Assembly: GCA_964615935.1 (NCBI GenBank) | Contig: CAZTTG010000021.1 | Span: 1 to 64,000, forward strand | Reading direction: 5' to 3' | Source: CAZTTG01 sp964615935 | Lineage (GTDB): Bacteria; Planctomycetota; UBA1135; GCA-002686595 | DNA length: 64,000 nt | Shown: in pieces, positions 55,729 to 63,848 of the stretch | Layout: each line of letters begins with the position of its first letter | Numbering within the stretch: the first letter of the stretch is position 1 | Translations under genes and position numbers: made by a program | Notes under the pieces: generated by a model | What the model saw: only the letters and a program-made list of their open reading frames with translations | Databases searched by the model: none | What the model was told of the DNA's origin: nothing

Positions 55729-58554
55729 TCACCGGTCGAGGTGGACCACCACCCCGTGAACGTCGAGTCCGGCTTCGAGCTCCTCCCGAGCTCCGCGGAA
55801 GAGGACGGCCGAGTCGTGCGGGACCTCGAGCGAGAACCGACCGGCCGGGTCCGTGCTCGTCCCCAGCGGCCACCACCCCGCGCCGAGCGAGCGCGTGGTG
55901 GCCGAGAGCACCCGGGAGGCCAGCGGCGCGCCGCTCGCGGCCCGCAAGGCCGTGCCCTGGATGACCACGGCCCGCTCGAGGCTCACCTCCACCTCTTCGC
56001 CTGCCGCAGGGTCGAGGCGCGCCGTTCCCAACCAGGCGCTGCCGTCGAGTGCGGTCCAGTCCAGGAGCGCCGGAACGCCGGAGCCCGCCACGGCCAGGCT
56101 CCCCGCGAAGCCCTCTGCGGTCGCAGGGAGCCACGACTTGTGCCCGGGAGTCCGCACCCGGCACCGCCCGCTCCAGGCGGGCAGCGGGACCTTGGCGGTG
56201 ATCCAGACCTCGGCGGTCCGCTCCACCGGGATGCGCAGCTCGACCTCGGGGGAGTCCACCAGGAGGTGCCTCGGCCGCCCGAGTCGGATGCCTCCTCGCA
56301 GCTCCCAGCCGCTCTCGGCGATGTCGGGATCGAGGATCGGCCTGTCGATCCAGTCGACACCGTGCAGGCGGCAGGTCTCGCCGATCGGGAGATCGAGGCC
56401 GAAGGCCAGGCCGCCGCCGGCCACGCCGACGCGGAGCGGTCGCACGGAGCGGAGGACCTCCTCCGGCGGGAGGATCCCCTCCCCACCGACGAGCAGCACC
56501 CGCACCTCCAGGGTCGCACTCGAGTCGAGATCGATCCCGCCGAGATCCCTCCCCTCGCCCTCCTCGAGGCGGAAGGGAAGGGACCGGACGTAGTGATCGC
56601 TAGCGCCCTGCCGGATGGCGACCTGCAGGATCTTGGGACCGGCTCCCAGGTCCCCGATGAGGAAGCGGCCGCCGGGATCGGTCGAGCCCGCGCCCTCGTC
56701 CCGCTGGTCGAGGATCGGGCTGGGCAGCCGCTCCGAGCCGGGCAGGACCTCGCAGCGCTTGACCACGACCTGCGCCCCGGGGATCGGGCGGCCGGCGATC
56801 AGGACGACCCCCGTCACACTGCCGGCCGCTGCCACCCGGCAGCGATGGATCGCCGCCTCCCTCGCGTGCACCTGGAAGGCCCCCGAGACCCTCCGCATCG
56901 AGCGCAGGAGGCGCTCCCGGGTGAAGATCGCCGCCTCCCCCTCGCAGGTCGCCGGATCCTCCGGCGCGGGCGCCATGCGCACGACGTGCGCGGAGAGGAG
57001 CTGCCAGCGATACCCGCCCGGCGGGAGGCCGGCCCAGCGGATGCGCCCGTCCGGATCGGAGGTGGCCTCCGGGATCGGGTCAGAGGCGTCGGGGTCCTCC
57101 GGAATCAGGCGGGCCCTCACCCCGCCCACCCCGGCGCCCGCCGCGGCGAACCACAGCTCGACGGACCCACCGAGCTCCGTCGACCCGGCCGCGGCCGAGC
57201 GCCGCGACTCCCGAGGCTCGGCGCTCAGCTCGAGCCCGCGGGGCTCGGCGGGACTCGCGGACACCGACGAGCCCGGTCCGCCGGCCTCGACCGGGAGGCC
57301 GTCCCCCCCCGGCCGGACGAGCCACCATGCGGCGCAGAGGGCGGCGAGGAGTACCGGAACGACGACCCGCTTCATCGAGGCTCCCTTCGAAGGCGGCGGA
57401 GTGAGGCCGGCGAGCCGAGGTGGCGCGCCAGGGTCCGGACCGCGGGGATCGCCTCCGGTTGCGCCGATTCCCCGGAATCCCGGCTCCCAGGCCGGGCCCG
57501 GCCGCGCCTGCAGGCGCCGCCCCAGGAGCGCGATGGGCGCCAGCAGCGCCAGGCCGATCGCCGCGGCCACCGCCAGCTCGCCCCCCACCTCGGCCAGGCC
57601 CGCCCCGCGCAGCGAGACCCGGTACAGCGGATCGATGAACCAGTAGGTCGGCAGGAGCTTCGCGATCCACTGGGGCCAGGACGGGAAGAAGTAGAAGATC
57701 GCCGGGCCCACGATGAGGATGTTGAGGGTCTTCACCATGTTGTACAGGCTCTTCGAGTCCCGGGCGGCCGATCCGTAGATCAGCCCGATCTCGGCGCACA
57801 GGGCCGCGGCGATCACCAGGCTGGCGAGCAGGGCCAGCGGATCGAAGTCCAGGGCCCCGTTGAGGGCCAGGGTCAGGAGGCACATGGCGATGGCCATCGA
57901 GAAGCCGATCGCGGCCTTGGCGACCAGGACCTCGGCGATGGTGATCGGGGTCACCAGCAGCGCCTCGAGGGTGCCGCTCTCGCGCTCGCCCACCAGCAGG
58001 GAGCCGGTCGCGAAGATACCGGTCACGATCAGGGCGAAGAGCACCGCGCAGAGCACCATCAGGTCCTCGATCGGCAGCCCCTGGCCCTCGCCCACCTCGA
58101 TCAGGCTGACCTCGGCCGGGGCGGGCCGGTCCTCGAGCTCGCGCACGAGGTCGAGGGCGCCGAGCAGCAGCACGATCCGGGAGGCGAGGTGGCTCTCGCC
58201 CGAGAGCCACAGCCCGAGCTCGGGCCTCTCGCCCGCGCGCACCGCCGCGTCGAAGCCCTCGGGGAGCACCAGGCCGGCGTCCACGTCGTTCGCCCCGACG
58301 AGCTCCCGCAGCTCGTCCGCACCCCGCGCGAGCTTCAGCTCGATGCCCTCCATCTCGGCGGCCGCGGATGCGAGCTCGGAGCCCCCCAGATCGGCGATCC
58401 CCAGCCGCGGCGCCCGATCGATCAGGGCCAGCAGCACGACCTGCACCATGAAGGTGATGAAGAGCGGCATGAGCAGCGCCAGCAGGAGCGCCGGCGAGCG
58501 CGGCCCGCCGGCCAGGCTTCGCGCGCACAGGGTGATGACGCGGCGGAGGCTCAC
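55729..58554 (-). CDS. ABC-2-type permease read in frame into a secreted carboxypeptidase-regulatory-like protein
   Basis: 941 aa if translated through. GTG 58554 overlaps the stop of the first permease (GTGA). Residues 1-~370 are an ABC-2 permease: N-terminal helix (LLLALLMPLFITFMVQVVLL), large external loop, then five or so helices (MVLCAVLFALIVTGIFATGS, LLVGERESGTLEALLVTPIT). No stop follows. A ~25-residue Pro/Gly linker leads to Met394 at 57375, which has its own SD (AGGGAG) and a signal-anchor sequence (MKRVVVPVLLAALCAAWWLV). The rest is beta-rich with carboxypeptidase-regulatory-like repeats (GSVTGVVLIAGRPIPGAQVV). Either a genuine fusion with an external domain, or two genes whose stop codon was lost. 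Confidence 0.78.
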   Translation of the reverse strand: MSLRRVITLCARSLAGGPRSPALLLALLMPLFITFMVQVVLLALIDRAPRLGIADLGGSELASAAAEMEGIELKLARGADELRELVGANDVDAGLVLPEGFDAAVRAGERPELGLWLSGESHLASRIVLLLGALDLVRELEDRPAPAEVSLIEVGEGQGLPIEDLMVLCAVLFALIVTGIFATGSLLVGERESGTLEALLVTPITIAEVLVAKAAIGFSMAIAMCLLTLALNGALDFDPLALLASLVIAAALCAEIGLIYGSAARDSKSLYNMVKTLNILIVGPAIFYFFPSWPQWIAKLLPTYWFIDPLYRVSLRGAGLAEVGGELAVAAAIGLALLAPIALLGRRLQARPGPAWEPGFRGIGATGGDPRGPDPGAPPRLAGLTPPPSKGASMKRVVVPVLLAALCAAWWLVRPGGDGLPVEAGGPGSSVSASPAEPRGLELSAEPRESRRSAAAGSTELGGSVELWFAAAGAGVGGVRARLIPEDPDASDPIPEATSDPDGRIRWAGLPPGGYRWQLLSAHVVRMAPAPEDPATCEGEAAIFTRERLLRSMRRVSGAFQVHAREAAIHRCRVAAAGSVTGVVLIAGRPIPGAQVVVKRCEVLPGSERLPSPILDQRDEGAGSTDPGGRFLIGDLGAGPKILQVAIRQGASDHYVRSLPFRLEEGEGRDLGGIDLDSSATLEVRVLLVGGEGILPPEEVLRSVRPLRVGVAGGGLAFGLDLPIGETCRLHGVDWIDRPILDPDIAESGWELRGGIRLGRPRHLLVDSPEVELRIPVERTAEVWITAKVPLPAWSGRCRVRTPGHKSWLPATAEGFAGSLAVAGSGVPALLDWTALDGSAWLGTARLDPAAGEEVEVSLERAVVIQGTALRAASGAPLASRVLSATTRSLGAGWWPLGTSTDPAGRFSLEVPHDSAVLFRGAREELEAGLDVHGVVVHLDR
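57381..57386 (-). promoter_or_regulatory. Internal ribosome site AGGGAG for a separate start at 57375
   Basis: AGGGAG lies five nt before an in-frame ATG inside the permease-fusion frame. It would produce an independent 548-aa exported protein. Its presence argues that the downstream part was, or still is, a separate gene. Confidence 0.5.
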
Positions 58555-59699
58555 GGCGACGACACCCTCCGATCGAGGATCCACACCGCGGCCCCGGCCA
58601 GACCGACGGTCCACGCGAGAGCGAGGCCGACCTGCGGCGCCACCTCGCCCCAGCCGCGGCCGTAGCCCACAGCGCCCAGGAAACCCTCGGCCAGGCCGAA
58701 GGTCGGCAGGGCCTGCACCCACAGGGACGGGCTGCCCGGAAAGAGCAGCGCGATGGCCGGGATCATGAGCGGGATGATCAGGGCCATGCCGGCGTACAGG
58801 GTGATCATGAAGTCCTTGCCCAGCGAGCCGACGATCATGCCCACGGCCGACATCATCGACGCGCCCACCAGCACCAGGAGGCTCACGAGCAGCCAGCGGC
58901 CCTCGAAGCCGCGGGTCGCCAGCAGGAAGAGCGCCACCTGCACCAGTCCCAGGAGGGCGCCCACCAGGCCCTTGGCGGCGAGGACGTCCCCGCTCCGGGC
59001 TGGCGTCACCATGAGGGCCATCGCGGTCCGGCGCTCGATCTCCACCGCCACCAGCCCCGACAGCGCCATGGACTCGACCAGCAGGATCATCAGCGCCAAC
59101 AGGGGCCGCAGCTTCTCCCGCAAGGGCACCTGCGCGCCGGCGCGGTCCTCTCCCAGCACGATGGTCCGCGGATCGGGCAGGCGGACCGGGAAGGCCTCGG
59201 CCGGGCTCGTCCCGCCGGCGGTCGCCTGCAGACCCCACGCGAGCTCGCGGATCGCGCTGGCCAGCGCCCCCCGCAGCTCCGTCGGGACGGCTCCGCTCAG
59301 GTAGACGCTCACCCGGCCCCGCTCGCCGGCGCGGACCGACTCCGCGAAGTCCCTCGGGAAGGCGATGCCCAGCCGGAGGCCGCGCGCCGCCTCCCCCCCG
59401 AGCTCGCCCGAGACCGCGGCCGCGAGCTCGGCCTCGTCCTCGAAGCCCACGAGCTCGAAGCCCCGGCCCTGCGACGCCTCGCGACCCTCCAGGGCCGCCA
59501 GCGGCTCGGCCATCTCCGGCGGGACGAGGCCCACCCTCACCGACTCCACCACCGAGGCCGGCAGGGCGTGGTAGCCGACGATCGCCAGGGCCAGGGTTCC
59601 GGGCGTGATCCACCACCACAACCGATCGCGCGCGAAGGAGCTCAGGTCCTTCAGCGCGATGGCCCGGATGATGGCCGCCCGCGAGACCCGACCGCTCAC
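58551..59699 (-). CDS. ABC-2-type transporter permease
   Basis: 382 aa from GTG 59699, which overlaps the ATPase stop (GTGA). One N-terminal TM helix (DRLWWWITPGTLALAIVGYH), a large extracytoplasmic domain (~60-215), then five helices (LLALMILLVESMALSGLVAV, GLVQVALFLLAT, LLVSLLVLVGASMMSAVGMI, TLYAGMALIIPLMIPAIALL). Conserved EIERRTAMALMVTPA is the cytoplasmic coupling loop shared with ABC-2 permeases such as NatB. Forms a heterodimer with the next gene's permease part, probably exporting a cation or lipid-like compound. Confidence 0.87.
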   Translation of the reverse strand: MSGRVSRAAIIRAIALKDLSSFARDRLWWWITPGTLALAIVGYHALPASVVESVRVGLVPPEMAEPLAALEGREASQGRGFELVGFEDEAELAAAVSGELGGEAARGLRLGIAFPRDFAESVRAGERGRVSVYLSGAVPTELRGALASAIRELAWGLQATAGGTSPAEAFPVRLPDPRTIVLGEDRAGAQVPLREKLRPLLALMILLVESMALSGLVAVEIERRTAMALMVTPARSGDVLAAKGLVGALLGLVQVALFLLATRGFEGRWLLVSLLVLVGASMMSAVGMIVGSLGKDFMITLYAGMALIIPLMIPAIALLFPGSPSLWVQALPTFGLAEGFLGAVGYGRGWGEVAPQVGLALAWTVGLAGAAVWILDRRVSSP

Positions 59700-60559
59700 C
59701 CGAAGAGCCCCCTTCCGGTCATCTGGACGAAGATGCTCTCCAGCGTCGCCTCCTCGGTGTGGATGGTCAGGAGCCCCGGCGAGCCCACCGCCGCCTCGAG
59801 CCGCTCGCCGGCCCGCTCGGCGTCGAGCGCGATGACCTCCTCGCGGACGCCCTCCCCCTCGCGCAGCCGCACCCGCACCGAGCGCTGGCCGTGGCGCAGC
59901 TTGAGGTTCTCGGGGGTGTCGAGGGTGCGGATCTCGCCCTCGTGGATGAAGGCCACCCGATCGGCGAGCTCGTCGGCCTCCCACATGTCGTGGGTGGTCA
60001 GGAGCACCGCCGCCCCGCGCTCGGCCTCCTCGCGGATCAGCGCGCGCACCGCCCGGCTCGAGACCGGGTCCAGCCCCGCGGTGGGCTCGTCGAGGAAGAG
60101 CACCTCGGGCCGGTTGACCAGCGCGCGCGCCATCATCAGCCGCTGCCGCATGCCCTTCGAGTAGCCGCTCACGAGGTCCCCGCCCCGTTCCGCCAGCCCG
60201 ACCTTCTGCAGCAAGGCGTCGGCGTCGAGCCGGGCGATCCCGAAGAGCTTCGCGAAGAAGCGCAGGTTGGCCCGGCCGGACATGTCGAGATAGAGGTTCT
60301 TCTCCTCGAAGCACACGCCGATGCGCCCCTGCACTTCCGCACGCCGGCGGCTCACGTCCATGCCCAGCACGCGAGCCTCGCCGGAGCGGGGCCGCAGCAG
60401 TCCGGTGAGCATCTTGATGGTGGTGGACTTGCCCGCGCCGTTGGGGCCCAGGAAGCCCAGGATCTCGCCCGGGGCCACCTCGAAGCGGATGCCCTTGACG
60501 GCCTCCAGCTCCCCGTAGGCGTAGCTGAGGTCTCTCACCTCGATGGCGGGGGTGGTCAT
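59696..60559 (-). CDS. ABC transporter ATP-binding protein (NatA-like exporter)
   Basis: 287 aa. Walker A LGPNGAGKSTTIKMLTG, signature SGYSKGMRQRLMMARALV, Walker B VLFLDEPTAGLDPVSS, H-loop TTHDMWEADELADRV. The C-terminal ~60 residues are the regulatory extension of this subfamily. It overlaps the first permease (GTGA), forming a classic ABC-2 export operon. Divergent from a small ParB-like gene across a shared promoter region. Confidence 0.94.
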   Translation of the reverse strand: MTTPAIEVRDLSYAYGELEAVKGIRFEVAPGEILGFLGPNGAGKSTTIKMLTGLLRPRSGEARVLGMDVSRRRAEVQGRIGVCFEEKNLYLDMSGRANLRFFAKLFGIARLDADALLQKVGLAERGGDLVSGYSKGMRQRLMMARALVNRPEVLFLDEPTAGLDPVSSRAVRALIREEAERGAAVLLTTHDMWEADELADRVAFIHEGEIRTLDTPENLKLRHGQRSVRVRLREGEGVREEVIALDAERAGERLEAAVGSPGLLTIHTEEATLESIFVQMTGRGLFG

Positions 60560-60583
60560 CTCTTATCAGCTCCTCTTCGAGAG

Positions 60584-60591
60584 CTTATAAG
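60584..60591. promoter_or_regulatory. Palindromic CTTATAAG: candidate shared -10 of divergent genes
   Basis: CTTATAAG reads identically on both strands and contains TATAAG in each direction. It lies 25 nt from the exporter ATG on the left and 28 nt from the small ParB-like gene on the right; each side has a ribosome site (GAGGAG and AGGAG). The most AT-rich point of the region. Confidence 0.5.
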
Positions 60592-60619
60592 GAAAGCGGG
60601 AAGGCAGGAGAAGCGCGGG

Positions 60620-61027
60620 ATGGACGCGAAGGAGACGTTCCTGATCGGCCTGGGCGAGATCCAACCGAGCCAGCTCTACGTCAGCTCGGCGAAGCTCGCG
60701 AAGGTCACCGAGGAGGGATGGCCCCGGGGTACCGAGGACGTCGATCCTCTCCCGGTGCGGAGATTCGGGCCCCGCATCGTGCTGACCGACGGCCACACGC
60801 GAGCACTGGCGGCCTTCCTGTCGGGTATCTCCGAGATCCGCGCCTTCTGGGACGAGGACGACATGGACTGGGAGGCCTACGAGATCTGCATCGGGTGGTG
60901 TGAAGGCGAGGGCATCCACTCCATCGCCGATCTCGGGGACCGCCTGATCGGCCCGGAGGAGTACGAGGTGCTCTGGTACCGGCGCTGCCGCGAGCTCTTG
61001 GAGGAGCTGAAGCGAAGGCGGGGATAG
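60620..61027 (+). CDS. Small ParB/Srx-like domain protein
   Basis: 135 aa, ATG 60620 after AGGAG. The core reads PLPVRRFGPRIVLTDGHTRA, a motif shared with small ParB/sulfiredoxin-like proteins, where the GHTR segment is the conserved nucleotide-binding loop. Preceding SQLYVSSAKLAKV and following DMDWEAYEICIGWCEGEGIH fit these small stand-alone members. Whether it acts on DNA or as an enzyme is not known. Divergently transcribed from the ABC exporter. Confidence 0.72.
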   Translation: MDAKETFLIGLGEIQPSQLYVSSAKLAKVTEEGWPRGTEDVDPLPVRRFGPRIVLTDGHTRALAAFLSGISEIRAFWDEDDMDWEAYEICIGWCEGEGIHSIADLGDRLIGPEEYEVLWYRRCRELLEELKRRRG

Positions 61028-61041
61028 CGTGGGGAGCCGTG

Positions 61042-61047
61042 TATACT
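61042..61047 (+). promoter_or_regulatory. -10-like TATACT of the short beta-helix gene
   Basis: TATACT lies 45 nt before the ATG, 14 nt after the preceding stop. The leader contains GAGAGAGGCG as a possible ribosome site. No clear -35. Confidence 0.45.
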
Positions 61048-61092
61048 CGGGGCTGGACGATACGGTCGTGCCATAGAGAGAGGCGTTGTGAC

Positions 61093-61740
61093 ATGAGAAC
61101 GATCCTCCGCGCCCTTCCCCTCGCATCCCTGGCATTCGCCTGGGCGGCCCCCTGCCGCGCGGACGTCCTGGACGTCCCCGATCGCTTTCCCAGGATCCAG
61201 GCCGCCATCGAGGCCGCCCAGGGCGGCGGCATCGCCTGCGTCGAGGCCTCCCCGGCGATCCGGAACGTCACGCTGGCCGGCAACGTGGCGAAGGAGGGCG
61301 GCGGCGTCGACGGCCTGAATTCCTCGCCGACGATCACCAACGCGATCGTCGCCTTCTCGCGCGGCGGCGGCGTCCGGGCCGGCAAGGGAAGCGAGCCCGC
61401 CCTGCGCTACGCCTGCCTCTTCGAGAACCAGGGCGGGAACCTGGTGGACCTGATCGCGAGCGGACCGGGCATCCTCGAGGGGGATCCGCTCTTCGCCGAC
61501 CCCGAAGCCGGCGACTACCACCTGCGATCCCTCGGGGGCCGCCTGGCGCGCGATCCTCTCGGCGGCAAGATGGCGGGGCCGGGCCAGGTGCCGACCACCG
61601 TGGCCCACTGGATCGTCGATGCGGTCCACAGCCCCCGCATCGACGCCGGGGATTCGTCCGCGGTCTTCGAGGTGGAGCCCGAGCCCCACGGCGGGGGCCT
61701 GATCACGGACCAGATCGCGGTGAGCCTGGAGCCGCAGTGA
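61093..61740 (+). CDS. Shortened right-handed beta-helix secreted protein
   Basis: 215 aa. Signal peptide (LPLASLAFAWAAPCRA), then DVPDRFPRIQAAIEAAQGG, the opening of typical bacterial beta-helix proteins. Such proteins usually continue with GDTVLV and many coils, but here the sequence jumps directly to late-coil sequence (EASPAIRNVTLAGNVAKEGG, SSPTITNAIVAFSRGGG) and the cap (GILEGDPLFADPEAGDYHLR). About 100-200 residues seem to be missing, probably an in-frame internal deletion. The end (RIDAGDSSAVF) resembles the usual final coil. It overlaps the next gene start by 4 nt (GTGA). Confidence 0.72.
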   Translation: MRTILRALPLASLAFAWAAPCRADVLDVPDRFPRIQAAIEAAQGGGIACVEASPAIRNVTLAGNVAKEGGGVDGLNSSPTITNAIVAFSRGGGVRAGKGSEPALRYACLFENQGGNLVDLIASGPGILEGDPLFADPEAGDYHLRSLGGRLARDPLGGKMAGPGQVPTTVAHWIVDAVHSPRIDAGDSSAVFEVEPEPHGGGLITDQIAVSLEPQ

Positions 61741-62780
61741 CGCCCCACCCGCGGATCGCCCTGGTCGTCCTGATCCTCCTTCCGGGCCTCCGCGCCCAGG
61801 AGGCCGAGGAGGGATCTCCTCCCCTCCCCGAGGGCCGACAGGGCATCGCCGCCGGCTACCCCCGGGACCTCGGCATCGAGGAGGACGAGCGGGTCCTCTT
61901 CGCCGAGAGCTTCGAGGAGGCGTCCCTGGAGGAGCTCATCGAGCGCTGGGAGAGCGCCAGGGGGAAGGAGATCATGACCTTCTCCGAGGACGTCCCGCCG
62001 AACAGCTCGGGCGACGCCTCGCTGCAGATGACCCACGTCGGCGGCCAGGGCACCGGGGCTCACCTCTACCGCCGCCTGCCGCCCGGGCACGAGCGGATCT
62101 TCGCGCGCTTCTACGTGAGGTTCGGCGAGGACTGCGCCCCGATCCACCACTTCGGCACCCACCTGGGCGGATTCAATCCCTCCACGCCGTGGCCGCAGGG
62201 GGGCGCCGGGGAGCGCCCCGAGGGCGACCGGCGCTTCACCTCCGGCGTGGAGCCCTACGGCGAGGACTGGGCCTGGGACTTCTACTCCTACTGGCAGGGC
62301 ATGCGCGTGCACGGCGACGGCCGGTACTGGGGAACGCCCTTCCACTCCGGCGCCGAGAGACCCGCGGTGGAGCGCGGCCGGTGGATCTGCGTGGAGCTCA
62401 TGCTGAGCATGAACGATCCCGTCGACGGTCGGGGAGGCGAGCAGGCCTTCTGGATCGACGGTCGTCTCTGGCGCTCGGGCGGGCAGGTCACGAGCCACAT
62501 CGGCGAGGGCTTCCCCAGGGGGCGCTGGCGCGGGGGCTGGTGGTCCCCGGACGCGTCCTCCGAGAGCGCCTTCGAGGGCTTCCAGTGGCGCACCTCGGAG
62601 GAGCTGACGATCAACTACCTCTGGACCTATCTCTACATCACGAGGGCACCCGAGGGCCACGAGAGCCGGGTCTGGTTCGACGACATCGTCGTCGCCCGGG
62701 AGTACATCGGGCCGCTCGAGCCCGTACCCGTGCGCGGGGACGCCGGCGAGCCCCGGATTGGGGGCGCCGGGGGTGGATGA
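61737..62780 (+). CDS. Secreted jelly-roll-like protein, possible polysaccharide-binding or lyase fold
   Basis: 347 aa from GTG 61737, overlapping the preceding stop. Signal peptide (IALVVLILLPGLRAQ). The mature part is beta-rich with LFAESFEEASLEELIERWES, QMTHVGGQGTGAHLYRRLPP, FARFYVRFGEDCAPIHHFGT, then aromatic-rich AWDFYSYWQGMRVH, ERGRWICVELMLSMNDPV and SRVWFDDIVVAREYIGP. The layout (opening with a beta-sandwich, then RWxCVExMxxxN and a final WFDDIVVA strand) matches the concanavalin/polysaccharide-lyase-like type of secreted planctomycete protein. No catalytic site could be assigned. Confidence 0.7.
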   Translation: MTPHPRIALVVLILLPGLRAQEAEEGSPPLPEGRQGIAAGYPRDLGIEEDERVLFAESFEEASLEELIERWESARGKEIMTFSEDVPPNSSGDASLQMTHVGGQGTGAHLYRRLPPGHERIFARFYVRFGEDCAPIHHFGTHLGGFNPSTPWPQGGAGERPEGDRRFTSGVEPYGEDWAWDFYSYWQGMRVHGDGRYWGTPFHSGAERPAVERGRWICVELMLSMNDPVDGRGGEQAFWIDGRLWRSGGQVTSHIGEGFPRGRWRGGWWSPDASSESAFEGFQWRTSEELTINYLWTYLYITRAPEGHESRVWFDDIVVAREYIGPLEPVPVRGDAGEPRIGGAGGG

Positions 62781-62786
62781 TCGAGC

Positions 62787-62792
62787 TATGAT
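62787..62792 (+). promoter_or_regulatory. -10-like TATGAT of the two last genes
   Basis: TATGAT lies 72 nt before the ATG at 62865. The leader holds a GAGGTCACGAACCTC inverted repeat (62795-62809), seven base pairs over one base, of unknown role. Confidence 0.4.
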
Positions 62793-62864
62793 CTCGAGGT
62801 CACGAACCTCACTGCGACCCGCGGCCGTCCCGAGCGTCGGCCTCCACAACCGTCACCGAGAACG

Positions 62865-63161
62865 ATGAAGCGCAAGGGCTATTCCCCCGCGGACTACCTC
62901 AGGGGCTTCGAGAAGGCGTCCAAGGGGCCGCACAGAAAGCTCAAGGACCGGGAGCTGTTCGAGCTGATCCTCGAGACCGTCGCCGGCGAGGGCAAGATGA
63001 CCGCCGGCGAGCTGGCGGCCCGGGTTCTGGCGGACCGCGGCCAGACCTCCCACGTGCTGGGGATGCTGGTGGACAGCAAGCTCGTCTCGCTCGATGGGGA
63101 TGACCCCGAAGAGGCGATGGTCAGGCTGACCAAGAAGGGCAAGACCTTCACCTCGGAGTAG
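62865..63161 (+). CDS. Small winged-helix-like protein
   Basis: 98 aa. Residues ~28-95 follow the pattern of a short winged helix: RELFELILETVAGEGKMTAG, ELAARVLADRGQTSHVLGML, VDSKLVSLDGDDPEEAMVRL and TKKGKTFTSE as the last wing strand. It is basic at the start (MKRKGYSPADYLRGFEKASK). Might bind DNA or be a protein-binding domain; not a recognised family. It precedes a membrane protein gene by 15 nt, likely one operon. Confidence 0.65.
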   Translation: MKRKGYSPADYLRGFEKASKGPHRKLKDRELFELILETVAGEGKMTAGELAARVLADRGQTSHVLGMLVDSKLVSLDGDDPEEAMVRLTKKGKTFTSE

Positions 63162-63176
63162 AGGGAGGGAGCTGCG

Positions 63177-63848
63177 ATGGGATGGGATGTCGTTGCCTGC
63201 GCCGGCGTTGCGGCCGTCCTGGGCGTCCTGACCGCGGCGGGTGAGCTCGTCTCGACGTACAAGGACGAGCCCGGGAAGGCCCTCAGGACCGGACCGGGCG
63301 TGGTGTACATGGGCTTCAATGCCCTGATAGGCGTGGCGGCCTACCTCATCGTGCGCGCCGCGGCCGAGTCGCCGGCCAGCGAGCTCTCGGCGCTCGGGGA
63401 GCTGGGCTGGGCGGTGGTGGGCGGCCTGGGCGGGGTGGCGCTGATGAGGATCAAGCTGTTCACCGTGCGCTTCGGGGACGAGCAGAAGTCCATCGGCCCG
63501 GGGAACCTGATCGACGCCCTGCTGAAGCACTTCGATCGGCAGATCGACCGCCAGCGCGCGCTCCAGCGGTGCCAGCTCGTCCGGGAGACCATGGAGGGCA
63601 TCGACGTCGACAAGGCCATGCACTTCGTCAACGTCCAGATCGGCGGCTCCCTGCAGCACCTGTCCCCCGAGGACAACGAGGAGCTGGGCGAGCGCTCGGG
63701 GGAGATCGCCGCGGCCGGCCTGCCCATGCGCGAGAAGGCCCTGGCGCTGGGATTCCTGATCCTGGACTTCATGGGCGAGGACTTCCTGCGGGACCTCTTC
63801 GAGGGTCGCCGGCAGGAGTTCCTGGTGAAGGGCCAGGGCCAGCCCTGA
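63177..63848 (+). CDS. Membrane protein of unknown function
   Basis: 223 aa, ATG 63177 with GAGGGAGGGAG upstream. Hydrophobic segments at ~4-22 (DVVACAGVAAVLGVLTAAGE), ~42-60 (VVYMGFNALIGVAAYLIVRA) and ~70-92 (LGELGWAVVGGLGGVALMRI). The C-terminal half (~110-223) is a soluble helical domain (IDALLKHFDRQIDRQRALQR, MPMREKALALGFLILDFMGE-like). No family was recognised. The cytoplasmic helical part may partner with the preceding winged-helix-like protein. The 150 nt from here to the window end show no gene. Confidence 0.68.
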   Translation: MGWDVVACAGVAAVLGVLTAAGELVSTYKDEPGKALRTGPGVVYMGFNALIGVAAYLIVRAAAESPASELSALGELGWAVVGGLGGVALMRIKLFTVRFGDEQKSIGPGNLIDALLKHFDRQIDRQRALQRCQLVRETMEGIDVDKAMHFVNVQIGGSLQHLSPEDNEELGERSGEIAAAGLPMREKALALGFLILDFMGEDFLRDLFEGRRQEFLVKGQGQP

